From the NCBI GenBank assembly GCA_958510825.1, contig OY294051.1, positions 33,976,393 through 34,040,392 on the forward strand: a DNA stretch of 64,000 nt. The letters run 5' to 3'. The stretch is from Brachypterus glaber (Eukaryota > Arthropoda > Insecta > Coleoptera > Kateretidae). Shown here piece by piece: positions 1-12,208 of the stretch. Every line of letters starts with the position of its first letter. Position 1 is the stretch's first letter. The notes beneath the pieces are model-generated. The model did no database searches and was not told the DNA's origin. It saw only the letters and a program-made list of their open reading frames with translations. The position numbers and the translations under genes are program-made.

Positions 1-82
1 CTGCCATTTTTAAATATAAAATTATTATTTATCTTTAATTAAATCTAAATTTCGTGTGCTAAATATCTGTTGTTAAGGAATT

Positions 83-140
83 ATGGAGAGTTACAGTGAT
101 GAGGATTTTTCTTCTAAACCACCAGATTTGCAAAAAAAAT
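83..140 (+). CDS. Candidate first coding exon, unknown gene
   Basis: An ATG at 83 opens 19 codons (MESYSDEDFSSKPPDLQKK) and runs into a good splice donor, GTAAGT, at 141. The peptide is acidic and serine-rich and I do not recognise it. A possible acceptor at 191-196 would keep the frame open to about 345, but that stretch is a hairpin repeat, so the true second exon, if any, was not located. It could be the 5' coding exon of a plus-strand gene with a long first intron, or chance. Confidence rests only on start plus donor. Confidence 0.27.
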
Positions 141-214
141 GTAAGTGCTACTACCTTGTAAGGTTATTACTGTCTGAAATTTTTTGTTTATTTTAGATCA
201 TAGAGAAAACGTTG

Positions 215-323
215 TTTGTATTATGAGCGCAAAATGTGATTTCTGCTTTCGCGTGATTGCTGATCTCGATCAGAAAATTCCACGCTCAAGCAGAAATCAG
301 TCATTTTGCACTCTTAATACAAA
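215..323. repeat. Imperfect hairpin repeat
   Basis: Arms at about 215-248 and 288-323 are reverse complements around a short loop; the shared core is GCAAAATG followed by ATTTCTGCTT. It looks like a small palindromic MITE. Confidence 0.6.
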
Positions 324-418
324 AATAACTATTTCGCAATTTTAAAAACGTCATTAATAGGATTTTAGTGATAATATTTTTTAACTTTAACATTATTTGG
401 AATATTGACATGCCTTAT

Positions 419-685
419 TCAAGGATTTTTTTTTTGAAAAAGTTTTTCATAGATGTCCGTTCTCTGGATCTGTCGGATTGTTGTGCATGGTGTGCAATCG
501 GCACGGATTGCGGAAGCACTTCGGGGCGTGGTGCCGTGAAGATGCAAAATTCTACCGTAATGCCAGTCCGCCAGGCTGGCCAGGTCAGGTCGGACGGAAG
601 ACTCCACTTTGAACACGCGTACCACTATTTCGTTATTATTGACCGCATAGATATACATACTTGATAGATTTTGTACAATGTACAA
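419..685 (-). other. Unassigned GC-richer open frame (88 codons)
   Basis: An island of clearly higher GC (about 450-640) in AT-rich DNA is open on both strands. The minus frame reads a compositionally ordinary peptide (for example VNNNEIVVRVFKVESSVRP) without low complexity. No family is recognised and no splice partners were found. It could be an exon, a captured gene fragment or a repeat. Confidence 0.2.
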
Positions 686-730
686 GTAGTCATCAAAAAA
701 AAAAAGTTTATATCTTAATAAGAAAGTCAG

Positions 731-1609
731 AAATGAACAGGAATTCTTACAATGAAACCAAAACCTAAAATCGTTTTGATTTTATTCAAGCTTTATTGTT
801 TTTAGTTTATTTTTTGTTCATTAGTTCTGGCGAAAATCTAGTCCATCACTAGGTCTTACTGCCCAACCAAGGCCTTCGAAGTGTTTAATAAAAGGCTTTA
901 TGAGACGAATAAAGGGCTCAGCCAATATTTCCATAAACTTTCATATAACAGCGTAAAACTTTTCGGATCGCATAATTTTTCCCATTCTTTGAAATTCTGA
1001 ATTAAGGTATTATTTGTCACCTTATTCAACTTTTCTTTAAATCCTTTATTCTACCTTTTTAATTCCATAAACAGTGTGAACGTATTTGCTAGATTTTTAT
1101 TTCTACATGCGTCAAAACTGCACTATTTTTTTTGATAGTCATATTTTTTTTTAAGTTTTAATTGTTCAGAAATGAACAGAAATTATTACAAAGAAACCAA
1201 AACCTAAAAGCGTTTTGATTTTATTTAAGCTTTATTGTTTTTAGTTTATTTTTTGTTCATTAGTTCTGGCGAAAATCTAGCACATCACTAGGTCTTACTG
1301 CCCAGCCAAGGCCTTCGAAGTGTTTGTTAGAAGGCTTTATGAGACGAATAAAGGGCTCAGCCAATATTTCCATAAACTTTCATATTAAAGCGTAAAACTA
1401 AAGGATCGCATAACTTTTCTCATTTTTTGAAATGCCGAATTAAGGTATTATTTGACCCCTTATTCAACTTTTATTTAAATCCTTCATTCTACCTTTTTAA
1501 TTCCATAAACAGTTTGAACGTATTTGCTAGATTTATATTTCTACATGCGTCAAAACTGCACTATTTTTTTTTGATAGTCATATTTTCTTTTAAATTTTAA
1601 TTGTTCACT
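731..1609. repeat. Direct tandem duplication, unit about 439 bp
   Basis: The sequence starting AAATGAACAG at 731 restarts at 1170, and the two units match over nearly their whole length with scattered substitutions and small indels. No coding content is seen in either copy. Confidence 0.85.
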
Positions 1610-1960
1610 ATTAATAGTCAACAATTTTAAATGTCAAGACAAGAATTAAATGTAGTCAAGCTGCCCATAAATCTATTTGATTAATAATATTAATGTGGTA
1701 AACCTAAAAAAAAAATTGTTGATACAAGGAAATCTTATTGATGAGACTTGGTATAATACCAACCGGTACTCTAGTAGTTCTGAAAAATAGTACTTCTCGT
1801 ACCATTTAGAACGGTCCAGCGGAGTTCATCTTTTATCAAATGATATATGGTTAGCTTTTATGTTCAAATAAATAATATGGAATTAGTAATGGTTAAGCGA
1901 ATCCGATGATTTTAGATATAAGCTTTGCATTTATGGTGTATTAAACATTAAAGTAAAAAA

Positions 1961-2346
1961 GTTATTTATGGTACTAGTGGGTAAAGTAAGATATTGCCCA
2001 GGAGAAAATTAACCTGGGAGGCGTTAGCCAAGCAGGTTAATTTTCGAGAGGGCAATATCGGTTTACCCGTGAGTGCCATAAAAGGTTTTATCTATTAAAT
2101 AGCTTAGGAATTCATATTTTTATTAAAAATTTTAATGACATTTACAAGAAAATAATTTGATAAGTGACAGTTGAGTGGGTAAAATAAATAATTATCCACT
2201 CAATAAAGTAAAAGCATTGGTTAAAGAGGAGAATACTTATACTTTATACTTTATGGTAAAAGCCACGCGGGGGTTATTATTGAGTTTATTTATTTAAAAT
2301 AAAGCTGGTAATTATCTTATTATCTGTATGTATTGGATAAAAGTTA
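1961..2346. repeat. Dispersed repeat, copy A
   Basis: Nearly the same sequence recurs at 35415-35750. It begins GTTATTTATGGTACTAGTGG and contains an internal hairpin around GGTTAATTTTC. Copy A carries about 45 extra bases near 2213-2256 that are absent from copy B. It is probably a non-autonomous DNA element. Confidence 0.75.
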
Positions 2347-2748
2347 TTAATAGCATAGGGGGATAATTTTTTGTTGGATGTTGTAGGATGTTGCAACAGA
2401 TTTAGGGTATTTTGTTGAAGCTAAGTCTGTATGGGATGCATTTTTTAAATTGACCCTATATAGAGGCCCCTTATAACAAAACTGAGTTTTTGAAGCAAAA
2501 AAAAATTCATACTCAAAATCAGAAATTTATCCTAAAATCACTCTTGTATATCGACATAATATGTCGAGATACACTGTAAAAAATGGTAGACAAACTATAG
2601 AGTAAAGGGTAAAGATTAAATTATAACATGACTTTTATTTTTTTTTACTTTTTATAGGAAATATAACTAAATCTTTAAATTTTCCCTTTAAATTTACGAT
2701 GAAGATATAATGTACTAAAATCAAGTTTTAAAATTACAATACATATTA

Positions 2749-3263
2749 TTTTTCTTCAAGCATACTAAAATGTTTATATTTTATAACTGAACACACTAGT
2801 TAGAAGTGATCTATTTTTTTACAGTAAAAAAATGAGTTCATTGTTGTACGCTGTAAAAAAAGTTAGTTAGCAAAACCACCACTGGCGGCATCACTCTTTG
2901 ACTCTAATAACAGCCATACTCCAAACTTGTTTATTTATTATGTAAACAGGTGGTTGACTCGAGATTCAGTGCAAAAACCTTGTGTGAAATTGATTAAAAA
3001 TGATTGAAGAAGAATATATGGTTTATACACCTACAAATCGCTCCGAAATTCCAAATGCTACATTAGACAAGTTACCATCGAAATCGCGAAAAGTATACGA
3101 TTTAGCCTACGAAAAAAAAATTAAAATGAGCTAAGAAGTTTTAAGTTTATTTCAAAAGGGTTTTATTGGCCTATTTTAATAAAAAAAACATACTTTATTA
3201 CTGAATAACTTAAATGCAAAAATTAATATTTAAAAAATATATATAGGATGCTTGAAGAAAAAA
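2749..3263 (+). mobile_element. TIR element carrying a tyrosine-recombinase-like N-terminus, copy 1
   Basis: Terminal inverted repeats TTTCTTCAAGCAT (2751) and ATGCTTGAAGAAA (about 3248) bound about 515 bp. A second, inverted copy lies at 53877-54385. Homology between the copies runs past the right TIR to about 3406, where copy 1 carries an extra hairpin near 3302-3351 that copy 2 lacks. A short open frame (3000-3134) lies inside. Confidence 0.65.
3000..3134 (+). pseudogene. 44-codon frame resembling the start of a Crypton-type tyrosine recombinase
   Basis: The frame reads a peptide with the core LPSKSRKVYDLAYEKK (residues 25-40). This resembles the SKSRK..Y...Y.KF segment that opens the core-binding domain of Crypton-like tyrosine recombinases in animal genomes; the resemblance is from memory, not a search. 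It stops at 3132-3134, so the catalytic part is missing. The inverted copy near 54.0-54.15 kb has an in-frame stop within the same segment. Best read as the N-terminal stub of a deleted transposase. Confidence 0.35.
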
Positions 3264-3461
3264 CAGTATGTTTCACTCAGAGGAAAATTGCTTTTTTTTA
3301 CTCGTCTGTAGTTTCCGGACTCCGCTTTGCCTTGTCCGTAAATTCTACAGACTAGTAAAAAAAAGCTTCACTTTTCCTCTTAGTAAAATAATATATTATT
3401 TTAAACTACGGAATAAAAATGCCGAATTTTTAAAATTTCTTTTAAAATACTGGTAAAGATA

Positions 3462-3952
3462 CACTGAAAAAAAATAAATATAATTATAGGTAATGTTTTG
3501 CCATGTACATACCAGTAAAATTTACGAGATTTTACATTCATGTAATTTTACAATTTTATAGGAATATTACATGTAATTTAGATATAATATTTATATAAAA
3601 TTGTAATTTTAGAATTTTGTATAAATATTACATGTAACTTGCATATATAATGGTAAAATTACATGTAAAATCTAGTAACTTTTACTTGTCTCTGCATTGC
3701 AATACATTTCTTATGATTTTGCATGTAAATTTACATATTTATTTTTTACATTAAACTCTGTAAAATTTAGTAGATTTTAAATGAAATTTTACATGTAATA
3801 TACATATAAAATTTTAAAATTACCTGTAAAATTGTAATATTACATGCAAAATTGTAAAATTGCATGTAAAATCTAGTAATTTTTTATGTATTTGCATTGA
3901 ATCACATTTACATGCAGAATTATGTGTTATTACATATTTATTTTTTACAGTG
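3462..3952. mobile_element. AT-rich TA-flanked MITE
   Basis: Ends CACTGAAAAAAAATAAATAT and ATATTTATTTTTTACAGTG are inverted repeats, each next to TA (3460-3461, 3953-3954). The interior is built of variants of ACATGTAAAATT. Related copies lie at 33761-34138 and, more distantly, 8914-9666. Confidence 0.75.
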
Positions 3953-4490
3953 TAGCCAGGAATTGCGGGAAATATTTTTTACCGAGCATATAAGGATAAT
4001 TCTATCATAAGTTTGTGCTAATTTATAATTAAAAATGTATATATCTACATTTGGGAGTATCCTTAGCCAAATTTTAATTAAAAAGGTCCCAAAATACGGA
4101 GAATAGAAATTCTAGTGCGTGACTTCATTATCCTACAAATTGAGTTTGATTTTAATTTATTTAAACAGTTATTTAGTGTTATCAAAACGAATAAAGTAAT
4201 ATTTAGTGCATTTCATAGTCGATCCGTAAATAGAGTTTCTTAGATCCGATAAGCATCCTCCAAGCATGTAATGTATTCAAATGGGTTGTCCTCGGTAGCA
4301 GGGTATGGAAAATCTAAAGATCATCTGGGGTCTTAGCTACAAGATACTCCACTTTGCCATACGCTACCGTTTCAGATAACGCTAACACGCACGATAAGAA
4401 ATCGTGAGGGGAAGGCTTTACCTTGGAGCAGAAACCGATCGACATGAAGAATATCGTTGGGTTGTTTCAAACCAAAAATAGTTGTATTTA

Positions 4491-5221
4491 CACAAGGACA
4501 AACAATTAAAGGATCAAAAAAAAATTCCAAATTTTTAGCGATTATTCAAATGGCTGTATCTTTGTGAAAAATAGACGTATAGGAGTCATGAAAAAAGCAA
4601 TTTGAAGCTTGAAGTCTCTAGTTTACAGATTTTAGGACTAAATTTTTTTTCGAACAAACAAGTATCGCGTAATCCTAATGAGTACCGTGAAGAAAAAATT
4701 TTTGAATTTTTTTTTTGTTCTTGATTTCGGTCCATGGACTTTTTTTGGCCAAACCTTGTAGAGGATTTATTCAAGTTTTTGAAACCCATCTTCAATTTTC
4801 TGTGGGACCACTGGTTGCTGAGATATCGATGGTCCAAGACAAAATGATCCATTTCCATTCAAAGTCCTATAGCTCAGCGAGAAATGGTCGTATCAAAGCT
4901 TACAAAAAATCCAATTAAAGCTGAATAAACAACCTATCCGATCCATATAGTGGTTTAGTCGGAAAATTTTTTTTAAAGTCCGTGGACCAAAAAGAAAAAC
5001 AAAAAAAAATTCAAAAATTTTTTCTTCACGGTACTCATTAGGATTGTGCGGTACTTGTTCAAAAAAAATGTTTGTCCTAAAATCTCAAAACTAGAGACTT
5101 CAAGCTTCAAATTGCTTTTTTGATGACTCCTATACGTCTATTTTTCACAAAGATGCAGCCATTTGAAAAATCGCTAAACATTTGGAATTTTTTTTTGATC
5201 CTTTAATTGTTTGTCCTAGTG
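4491..5221. mobile_element. Long-TIR DNA element with TA flanks
   Basis: About 250-bp arms are inverted. The left starts CACAAGGACAAACAATTAAA, the right ends TTTAATTGTTTGTCCTAGTG, and TA lies on each side. The short frames inside (4586-4918) fall in the arms and are not credible genes. Confidence 0.8.
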
Positions 5222-5223
5222 TA

Positions 5224-6530
5224 CTTTAGGAGTCGATTTTAAGGTGCCAAAAATACTGATATTAGTCGGAAAGCTGGTGATCATTTTCCTTATTTTCTTT
5301 TCACTTTATTTTATATATGTGACCCTGCACAAAGAAACCTGGCTAGTGTGTCAAATTTTCGTATTACGAGTGGAAACACCAGTTATTAAAATTGCTGGAA
5401 AAATCATTTTATTTTTGCATTTTCTGGTTTAGAATGTTATGAAACGTCGAGCAAATATGAAAAAAGTGGGTGTTTAAAAAATGTCTGTCTGCCTTTCTGT
5501 CTATATGGAAACCTTATAACTTTTTAAAGGAAGGTCCGATTAAAAAAAATCTTTACCTAAACGGACCTTTTCTATTTGTGTCACATCAAATATGGTTAAC
5601 ATTAGAGTAGGTCAAGGGGGGAAAAACGAACAAAAACTATAATTTTAAGCCATATCTTACTACATATTTATAGTAGGACAAAATTTTTTACACATATAGA
5701 AATAATGTTTAGTTCCCTACAAAAACATATATGATCATTTATGGTAGGACTATTAGTTACCCAGATATGGGCATTTTATTAAATTTTAGTATAATTTAAG
5801 GTCAAACTTTTTTAATACTCAGCTCCAGAATTATTCTACGGACCAAAGAGTAAAATATTTAAGAAGTTCATTTTTAATCAAAAAGATATTTCATAAATTC
5901 TGATTTCTTTAAATATGACATAATATGTCATATTATGTCAAAGGCATTTTTTAAAGAATGTGTTTCCCCCTTGGCCCACAATGATTGCGTAAACTAGGAA
6001 AATAGCTAAAAATTTTGAACCTTTTTCTGGATCACTCCGTATACCCATTATGTATTCTAAGGTAACTTCTTTCAGCGCAAGCCGCAAAAATTCTGGAACA
6101 ACGTTCAATCAGCATTACAATGCAAATTTGTTCGGTTTTTGACTTTGAAACGTCCAGATATCAGTTGAGATAGCTGCACGGAATGTAAATTGTTACTTTT
6201 AATTGTGCATTACACTCATTAAGATAAGAATATTATCTATTCATCCTTGAGCTATGAGACTAAGATAAAAGGAGCAATTTTCAGGAAATTATTGCAACTA
6301 TTTAAAAATATTTGACCGGTGATACTGTAAACCTACGTACGTACGTAGTCTGATTACACTAGGCAACAAGGTTTCTTGCCCTGATTGGAGGCATATGTTT
6401 TTTAACTAATTTTGAGTCACTGATTTAGAATTTTTCTATTACCACAAGTTTCTGAGAAAAATGAGATAAAAGTGGCAAAACAACTATTTTAGCACTCTTT
6501 TGTTCTAAAAGCATGGCTGATTAGATTTTT
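5224..6530. other. No gene seen
   Basis: AT-rich non-coding DNA. The only open frame (5244-5432) is low-complexity and hydrophobic by composition. A short ACGTACGTACGTAG run lies near 6338. Confidence 0.5.
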
Positions 6531-6554
6531 GAAAGTTCGAATCTGGTACCAGTT

Positions 6555-6772
6555 TTTCAAAATTCAAAATGGCGGATCCAATATGGCGTATTAGATTTTT
6601 TAAAGTTTCTAGGAAAATTTAATCCTCCACATTGTATCCGCCATTTTGAATTTTTGAAAACTGGAACCAGATTCGTAATCAGCGACCCCAAAAACCCCCG
6701 AGTACCAAGTTTCAAGCAAATCCGAGCAATTTTAAAAAATCTAATCGGCCATATTGGATCCGCCATTTTGAA
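6555..6772. repeat. Inverted repeat with the motif ATGGCGGATCCAATATGG
   Basis: Arms near 6555-6605 and 6727-6772 are inverted, and a third degenerate copy lies near 6627. The phrase AGCGACCCCAAAAACCCC inside is common in insect repeats. A decayed relative occurs at 7750-7842. The 69-codon minus frame over it is a by-product. Confidence 0.6.
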
Positions 6773-6789
6773 CTCTAACCTGACTAGGA

Positions 6790-8150
6790 TTCAGATTCAG
6801 CGACCCAAAATATGTAAGAATTGACTAGTCTGGTCTGCCGCACTCGAGATTTTTTTTATTGTACCGGTGTAATTTTTCTTTAACTAACATCTTTTCCTTT
6901 AACGTTTCATAATGGAAAATTAATTGCAAATAAATACCTATTATGTTAATCATGAAAATAAGCATATTTTATTTTGACCCAAAAATTTTTATTGAAAAAA
7001 ATATTGTCAAAGAAATAATTTTTGTTTTGCTAATTTTATTTTGGTAAAACAAACAGAATCTTGCTTACGATTAAAAAAAATAAATTACAATTATTTTTTA
7101 ATTGTTGGTTTGTTAAAGCTGAAATTGGGCACCGATATAAATTTTTTACTTTGCTCGAACATACATACCAGATATATTTGATAAAAAAGAATCGTGTCTT
7201 AAAAAAAATATTTTTATTTTTTACAACTTTTTTTAGTTTATTCTAGTTATCGATGCGTATGGTTAAAGATATCATATCCGTTATTAACTCAATTTGGCCA
7301 AAAATGTGACATAACCCCGTTTTAAAACGCACCGATTTAATAAGTCAACTTAAGATAATTATCTTTTTATTTTAAATAGAAAAAAATTCAATTTTTTTTA
7401 GGTATTTTGCAAAAGAAAAATGCAAATATAACTATGAATCGGACTCGAAAGCAATTCATACATCATCATAAATCGTGATGAATGTTGAACTATGTTTAGT
7501 AATTTAACTTTACTAAAGGCGACTCGTGCCTTAAATCTGATTCATATCGTTTTTAATTTAAGGGGCTACTATTATAGGTTAGACCTATTAGGTCTCTACT
7601 ATAATATAGTTTTTCCACTACTGGCTTTAGAAGATACCATTATTTATCATGTTTTCAGACTCTGAAATCAATTTTCTTGACCTATAGCAATAATAATTTT
7701 TTCTCTCCTAGTAGGAGTAAATTTTATAAAAAATTGATTTCTGTCGCTTTAGATTTTTTAAAGTTTCTCGGAAAATTTAATCCGTCATATTAAATCCGCT
7801 ATTTTTAATTTTGGAAAACTGGCACCACATTCGTTATCCGTTCTTTGTGCAATTTTTACTAATTAAACCCAAGAAAATAGCTTTAAATAACTTTTTATTT
7901 ATTAAATGTAATTAATTATAATTATTAGCAATTAAAACAATCAATAATTAGCTAAATATTATGAAAAAAATAAAAAAAAAATATTTAAACGTCAGTTCAA
8001 AGTATTTATTTGAGCAAATGTCATTAATCAATACTACTTGATTTTTATGAAAATTTCATGAAATATCATTTCTGTTAATAATTTATTTTATTATTTGAAT
8101 AAAAATAGTTAAATAGTGGTAGTAGTGAAAAAAATAATATATAAACTACG
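6790..8150. other. No gene seen; decayed repeats
   Basis: AT-rich sequence with a small palindrome near 7570-7620 (TACTATTATAGG and CCTATTAGG arms) and a fragment of the 6.6-kb repeat family at 7750-7842. Nothing coding was recognised. Confidence 0.5.
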
Positions 8151-8154
8151 GTAG

Positions 8155-8243
8155 AGAATGCTATTATAGCCTTGCACTCTTAAATCCCTCGCTGCTACAC
8201 AGCTCGGGATTTAATACGCTCGGCTATAAAAAATGTCTTCTCT
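8155..8243. repeat. Short hairpin repeat
   Basis: The left arm contains GCTATTATAGCC and TTAAATCCC. The right arm contains GGGATTTAA and GGCTATAA. Probably a small MITE. Confidence 0.5.
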
Positions 8244-8773
8244 ATATAATTACTTATATATACCAACTATTTCATGTTTTGTTTACTTTGCTGTTTCCCC
8301 TTAAGCTTCATATCACCGGGAAATATATTCAGAGGCAGAAAACCGATCGTTTTACAAAAATAGGTTATACAACTTATAGGAAACACGTTTCGAGATTGTT
8401 TTATTTTAATAATTTACACGTGTCAAAATGTTGTTGCTTACATGCCGAAGATTTATCAGGCAAATTTCTAACGCCGTAACTACTAGTACTTATTTTTACA
8501 TACTTAGCTTTCAAGAAAAACAAAATTATAAAAAAAAAATAACATGTTCGCTACCAAGCTGCTCATATATGAGCCACAGCAAATTTATAAAATATACCGA
8601 TGTCTCATATATGATCCAACGATCTTTCTGTATTAAAAAGCCGCTTAAAAAAAAACACGTTTTGGAAGGGCGGTTTCAACGTGCTCTGTAGGAAGGAGCG
8701 GCTCATATAAGGGACGCGTGGTCTGTGCATGGCTGATACCGTTGGTTAGCTAGTAAATACGTGCCCTTTACAT

Positions 8774-8850
8774 TTTTGTTTAACCTTGTACTATTCTACT
8801 TACTTAAGCATCCCCTAAGTCCAGGACTTGTGTGAGCTAGTAGGAGTAGT
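8774..8850 (-). mobile_element. SINE 3' fragment
   Basis: Matches the tail of the tRNA-headed SINE family at 24702, 25374 and 37459: AAGCATCCCCTAAGT then CAGGACTTGTGTG on the plus strand. The tRNA-like head is missing, as expected of a truncated copy. Confidence 0.65.
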
Positions 8851-8913
8851 AGTTGTTTCTCGTTTGTACGTAAGCTTGGTCTGTGGGGTCGAAACACAAA
8901 TATACCACTGGTA

Positions 8914-9666
8914 CACGGTAAAAAATAAATTACATTAAATTACATAGTAATATGTTGCCATAGACCGGAATGGTAAAAATTACATAGTCCGTAATGGTAA
9001 TGTTTTGCATGGACCGGAACAGTAAAAATTACATAGTCCAAAATGGTAATATTTTGCATAGATAGGAACGCTAAAAATTACATAGTCCAGAATGGTAATA
9101 TTTTGCATAGACCGGAACGGTAAAGATCTATTGGTTCATAAAGATCGTAATTTATAATGAATGTAAATTTTAGGCCACAAATAAAGCATTTAAGTATCTT
9201 ACATAAATAATATTTACCTTTTTTTACACTTTTAACACTTTAACCTAGCAGCATGCGTAGCTATCTCTCTAACAATAACAAATTAAACGGTCCGTCTCAT
9301 GATGCGACGCCCTCTTGGTTATTGTCCAAAGCGCACGCGCGTCTTAAAATAACATAGCCCGACATTGTAAAATCATGTAAAAATATGTAAATCAATGTAA
9401 ATATATTTTTTTACATTATTTTACATTCTTTTACATTCTTTTACATTCTTTTACATTCTTTTACATTCTTTTACATTCTTCTACATTCTTTTACATTATT
9501 TTACATTATTTTAGATTATTTTACATTATTTTACATTATTTTACATTATTTTACATTCTTTTACATAAATTCATGAATTATGCAAAGTCCAGAATAGTAA
9601 ATTTACTATTCCGTACTATGTAAATTCATGTATTTTTACATTATTTTACATGCAGTTTTTACAGTG
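8914..9666. mobile_element. TA-flanked element filled with minisatellites
   Basis: Ends CACGGTAAAAAATAAAT and GTTTTTACAGTG are inverted, with TA at 8912-8913 and 9667-9668. The left half holds about 45-bp repeats containing GGTAATATTTTGCATAG (8943-9120). The right half is a ten-base array of TTTTACATTC (about 9393-9570). No coding frame. Confidence 0.75.
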
Positions 9667-9669
9667 TAG

Positions 9670-9975
9670 CGAACGTTTTAAAAAAATTGTTTATTTCTAG
9701 CAAAAATAGTTTGTTCCTTATTTTACCCCTTACCTCAGCTAATAACTTTGTAAAAAGAGCCTATTGTCCAAGTTTAAAGTCTTTAGCTCAAATGGTTCTC
9801 GAGTTATCTTGGTCACAAATTTTCCGGAACAGACTAATACACAGACAAACAGACGGACCTATCAACAGACAGACTTTTTCACTGAAGTAATTTTTGCATA
9901 TAAAACGATGCAAAATAAAAAATATATATTTTATTTTTTACCAAATCATGATTTTTCTCGAGGAAAGTAAAATAC
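9670..9975. repeat. Dispersed repeat with ACAGACAGAC-type core
   Basis: Carries the phrase AAAGTCTTTAGCTCAAA followed by CAGACAAACAGACGG. Related blocks occur at 44.9-45.1 kb, 46.5-46.75 kb and 57.08-57.24 kb. The overlapping frames (9687-9970) are by-products. Confidence 0.55.
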
Positions 9976-10387
9976 GTACTACTAGCTTCTAAACGGGAAG
10001 TCGCCATACGACAGTGTTTTGGTTTTGTTTTTACAACACTAACTGAATATTATTTAAATTAGTTAAGTAGATACATTAATTAATAATATAATTTAAAATG
10101 TCTAAACTGTATTAAATAGTTTGGTCTTTTAGTAAAAAGAAAATTTATGTAACATCGTAAAACTTTTTTTTACTATTTTCAGTCAGTAACCTAGCTAGGT
10201 ATGCGTAGTATATAACATAGACTTATATTTTTAGGAATTGTTTGTTGCCTTTTTATTTAAAATTTTTAGGATTTCTCTACGAATCTCTAAAATATTTAAA
10301 ATAAAAAATAAAGAAAAATAAGATTTAACAAAAATTTTACCTAAATATTTGTAATTTTAAAGAACTTAATTTACCAGAAAATATATA

Positions 10388-10790
10388 CGGGGTTATTCAG
10401 AAATACGGTCATTAATTTTAAAGCGTGATTCTATATAGGAATATATGAAAAAATGTTTCTATAAACATATGTCTAAAAATGCGTCTTAAGGGAAAAAAGT
10501 TTGGGACAAAAAACTGATAAGGCTCCCCCTTTCGCACACTTAAAATAAGTACATGAAAATAACATACGAAGATGAGACTTATTAAGATTAGTTCACCTGC
10601 AAAACCTCATTGCTATATCCTAACGGGTTTCTGAGTTAATAAATAATAATAATATTTTTTTAGCCACTTTCAAAGGAGGCTAGCTCCCTTACGACGCATT
10701 TTTCGACACATATTTATAGGATCCTTTTTTCATATTTTCCTTTGTAGAATCACCCCTTAAAATTAATTACCCCATTTCTAAATAACCCTG
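10388..10790. mobile_element. MITE with CAGGGTTATT ends
   Basis: Inverted arms of about 50 bp; the right end reads AAATAACCCTG and both ends are next to TATA. The inner arms share CTTAAAATTAAT and GATTCTA. Related sequence lies at 11557-12208 and 13832-14200. Confidence 0.75.
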
Positions 10791-11556
10791 TATAATCATA
10801 AATAAATTGCGGAACCCTACAAGCATACCTATGTAGGTAATGGCCCCGTAATGGTATCGTAACGTAGCTGTCACGGCTAAACTGTAAAGATTCTGTAAGG
10901 CCTTTTACTGGCATTTTTAGCCATTATAATCTGAGAGCTGGTCACCATTTTTATTTAATTATTTGCTCCCGGCTATATTTTATATATGTATTAAAGTACA
11001 TTCAGATTAAGCTATTGTCAAATTGCTAGACTTCGAATCCTGTTCCTTTGGGTGCTAGAAGCTCCAAAAGCTACGACAATGAGCTACCAAAAAATCTATT
11101 TTTTACTTTCCGAGTCATATACATTTTATTTAATACATTCAGATTAACCGCTTCAGGGACGAATTTTTTGTTTAAATTAATTTAGTAGCAAAAGTTAAAA
11201 ATTGTTTTTATTGTCAAAACAAGTAAACAACTGAAGATAAGCGAATCTTGGCCATTGGATGTCTCTTGTGATTGGAAACAAAGCAAATGGCAACACCTAT
11301 AGATACTGAGCAATAAGGAATTCGGTCAATTTCATATTGCCGAATTTATTTTTAAACGTACACATATGTGCCTATGTCCCTGAAGAGGTTAACCTATTTT
11401 CATATTTATACACAATAATTCTGGGGCCAAGGGGTGAAAACAATGATTAAAAAGTGCCTTTAAAATATGAGATACCTATTTTTTTAAGGAAATGAGAATT
11501 TATGAAATGACATTTTGATTAATTGAAAATTAAAGAGAGTTTTTAGTGCTGATATA

Positions 11557-12208
11557 CAGCCTGTTCCAGACCTCGCGTACCGAGCTACGGCCCTTCGAAG
11601 ATGACGTATTGAATGGGGAACAAAAAAAGCACCAATAAAATTTTAATGCTGCAGGGTGATTCTTCATTTAAAACTGAGCAAAAAAGTATTATACACCAAA
11701 ACACCTAAATTTAATATTAAAGGAGTAATAGCCTTTTAAAAAGTAACGTTTTTGGTGGCACAAAATGTTACTTCCTCTTAATTGCATTTTTTTTTGATAA
11801 CGGTTGCTCCTACAGTGTTACACTATATGATATTTTATATGTATTTTTACTCTAGAAATCTATATTTTTTACAACAAATCCAAAAAACATACACATAGAA
11901 AAGTTTGGGGCAAAAATGTTTTAAGCCTCATATATTTTGTCCGTCTGGGCACGCCTCTGGATAAATTAAAAAAATAAATTAACATAAACTTATTGCCCTT
12001 ATTAATACTAGTATACATGCAAAAGCTCGCCGCTCTAGCTTAAACGGTACCCAAGTTATTAATTAAAAACCTTATTTTTATTACAATTTTAAAGGGCCCT
12101 AGATCCCTTAGGGCTCATTTCCGGACCAACCTTTATAGGAACTTTTTTTATATTTTTGGATCTAGAATCACCTCTTAAATTTTGGCATGCCAGTTATGGA
12201 TCACCCTG
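11557..12208. mobile_element. MITE of the ACCCTGTA family
   Basis: Starts CAGCCTGTTCCAG after TA and ends ATCACCCTG before TA. Its segment 11588-11860 is inverted relative to 13832-14102 (shared GGTTGCTCCTACAGTGTTAC). No coding frame. Confidence 0.55.

Noticed and set aside
191..345. Second exon continuing the frame from 83-140
   Set aside because: The frame stays open, but the sequence is a hairpin repeat, so openness is not evidence of coding.
9393..9570. CRISPR-like array or telomeric repeat
   Set aside because: The ten-base TTTTACATTC units are contiguous without spacers, lie inside a TA-flanked element, and are not TTAGG.
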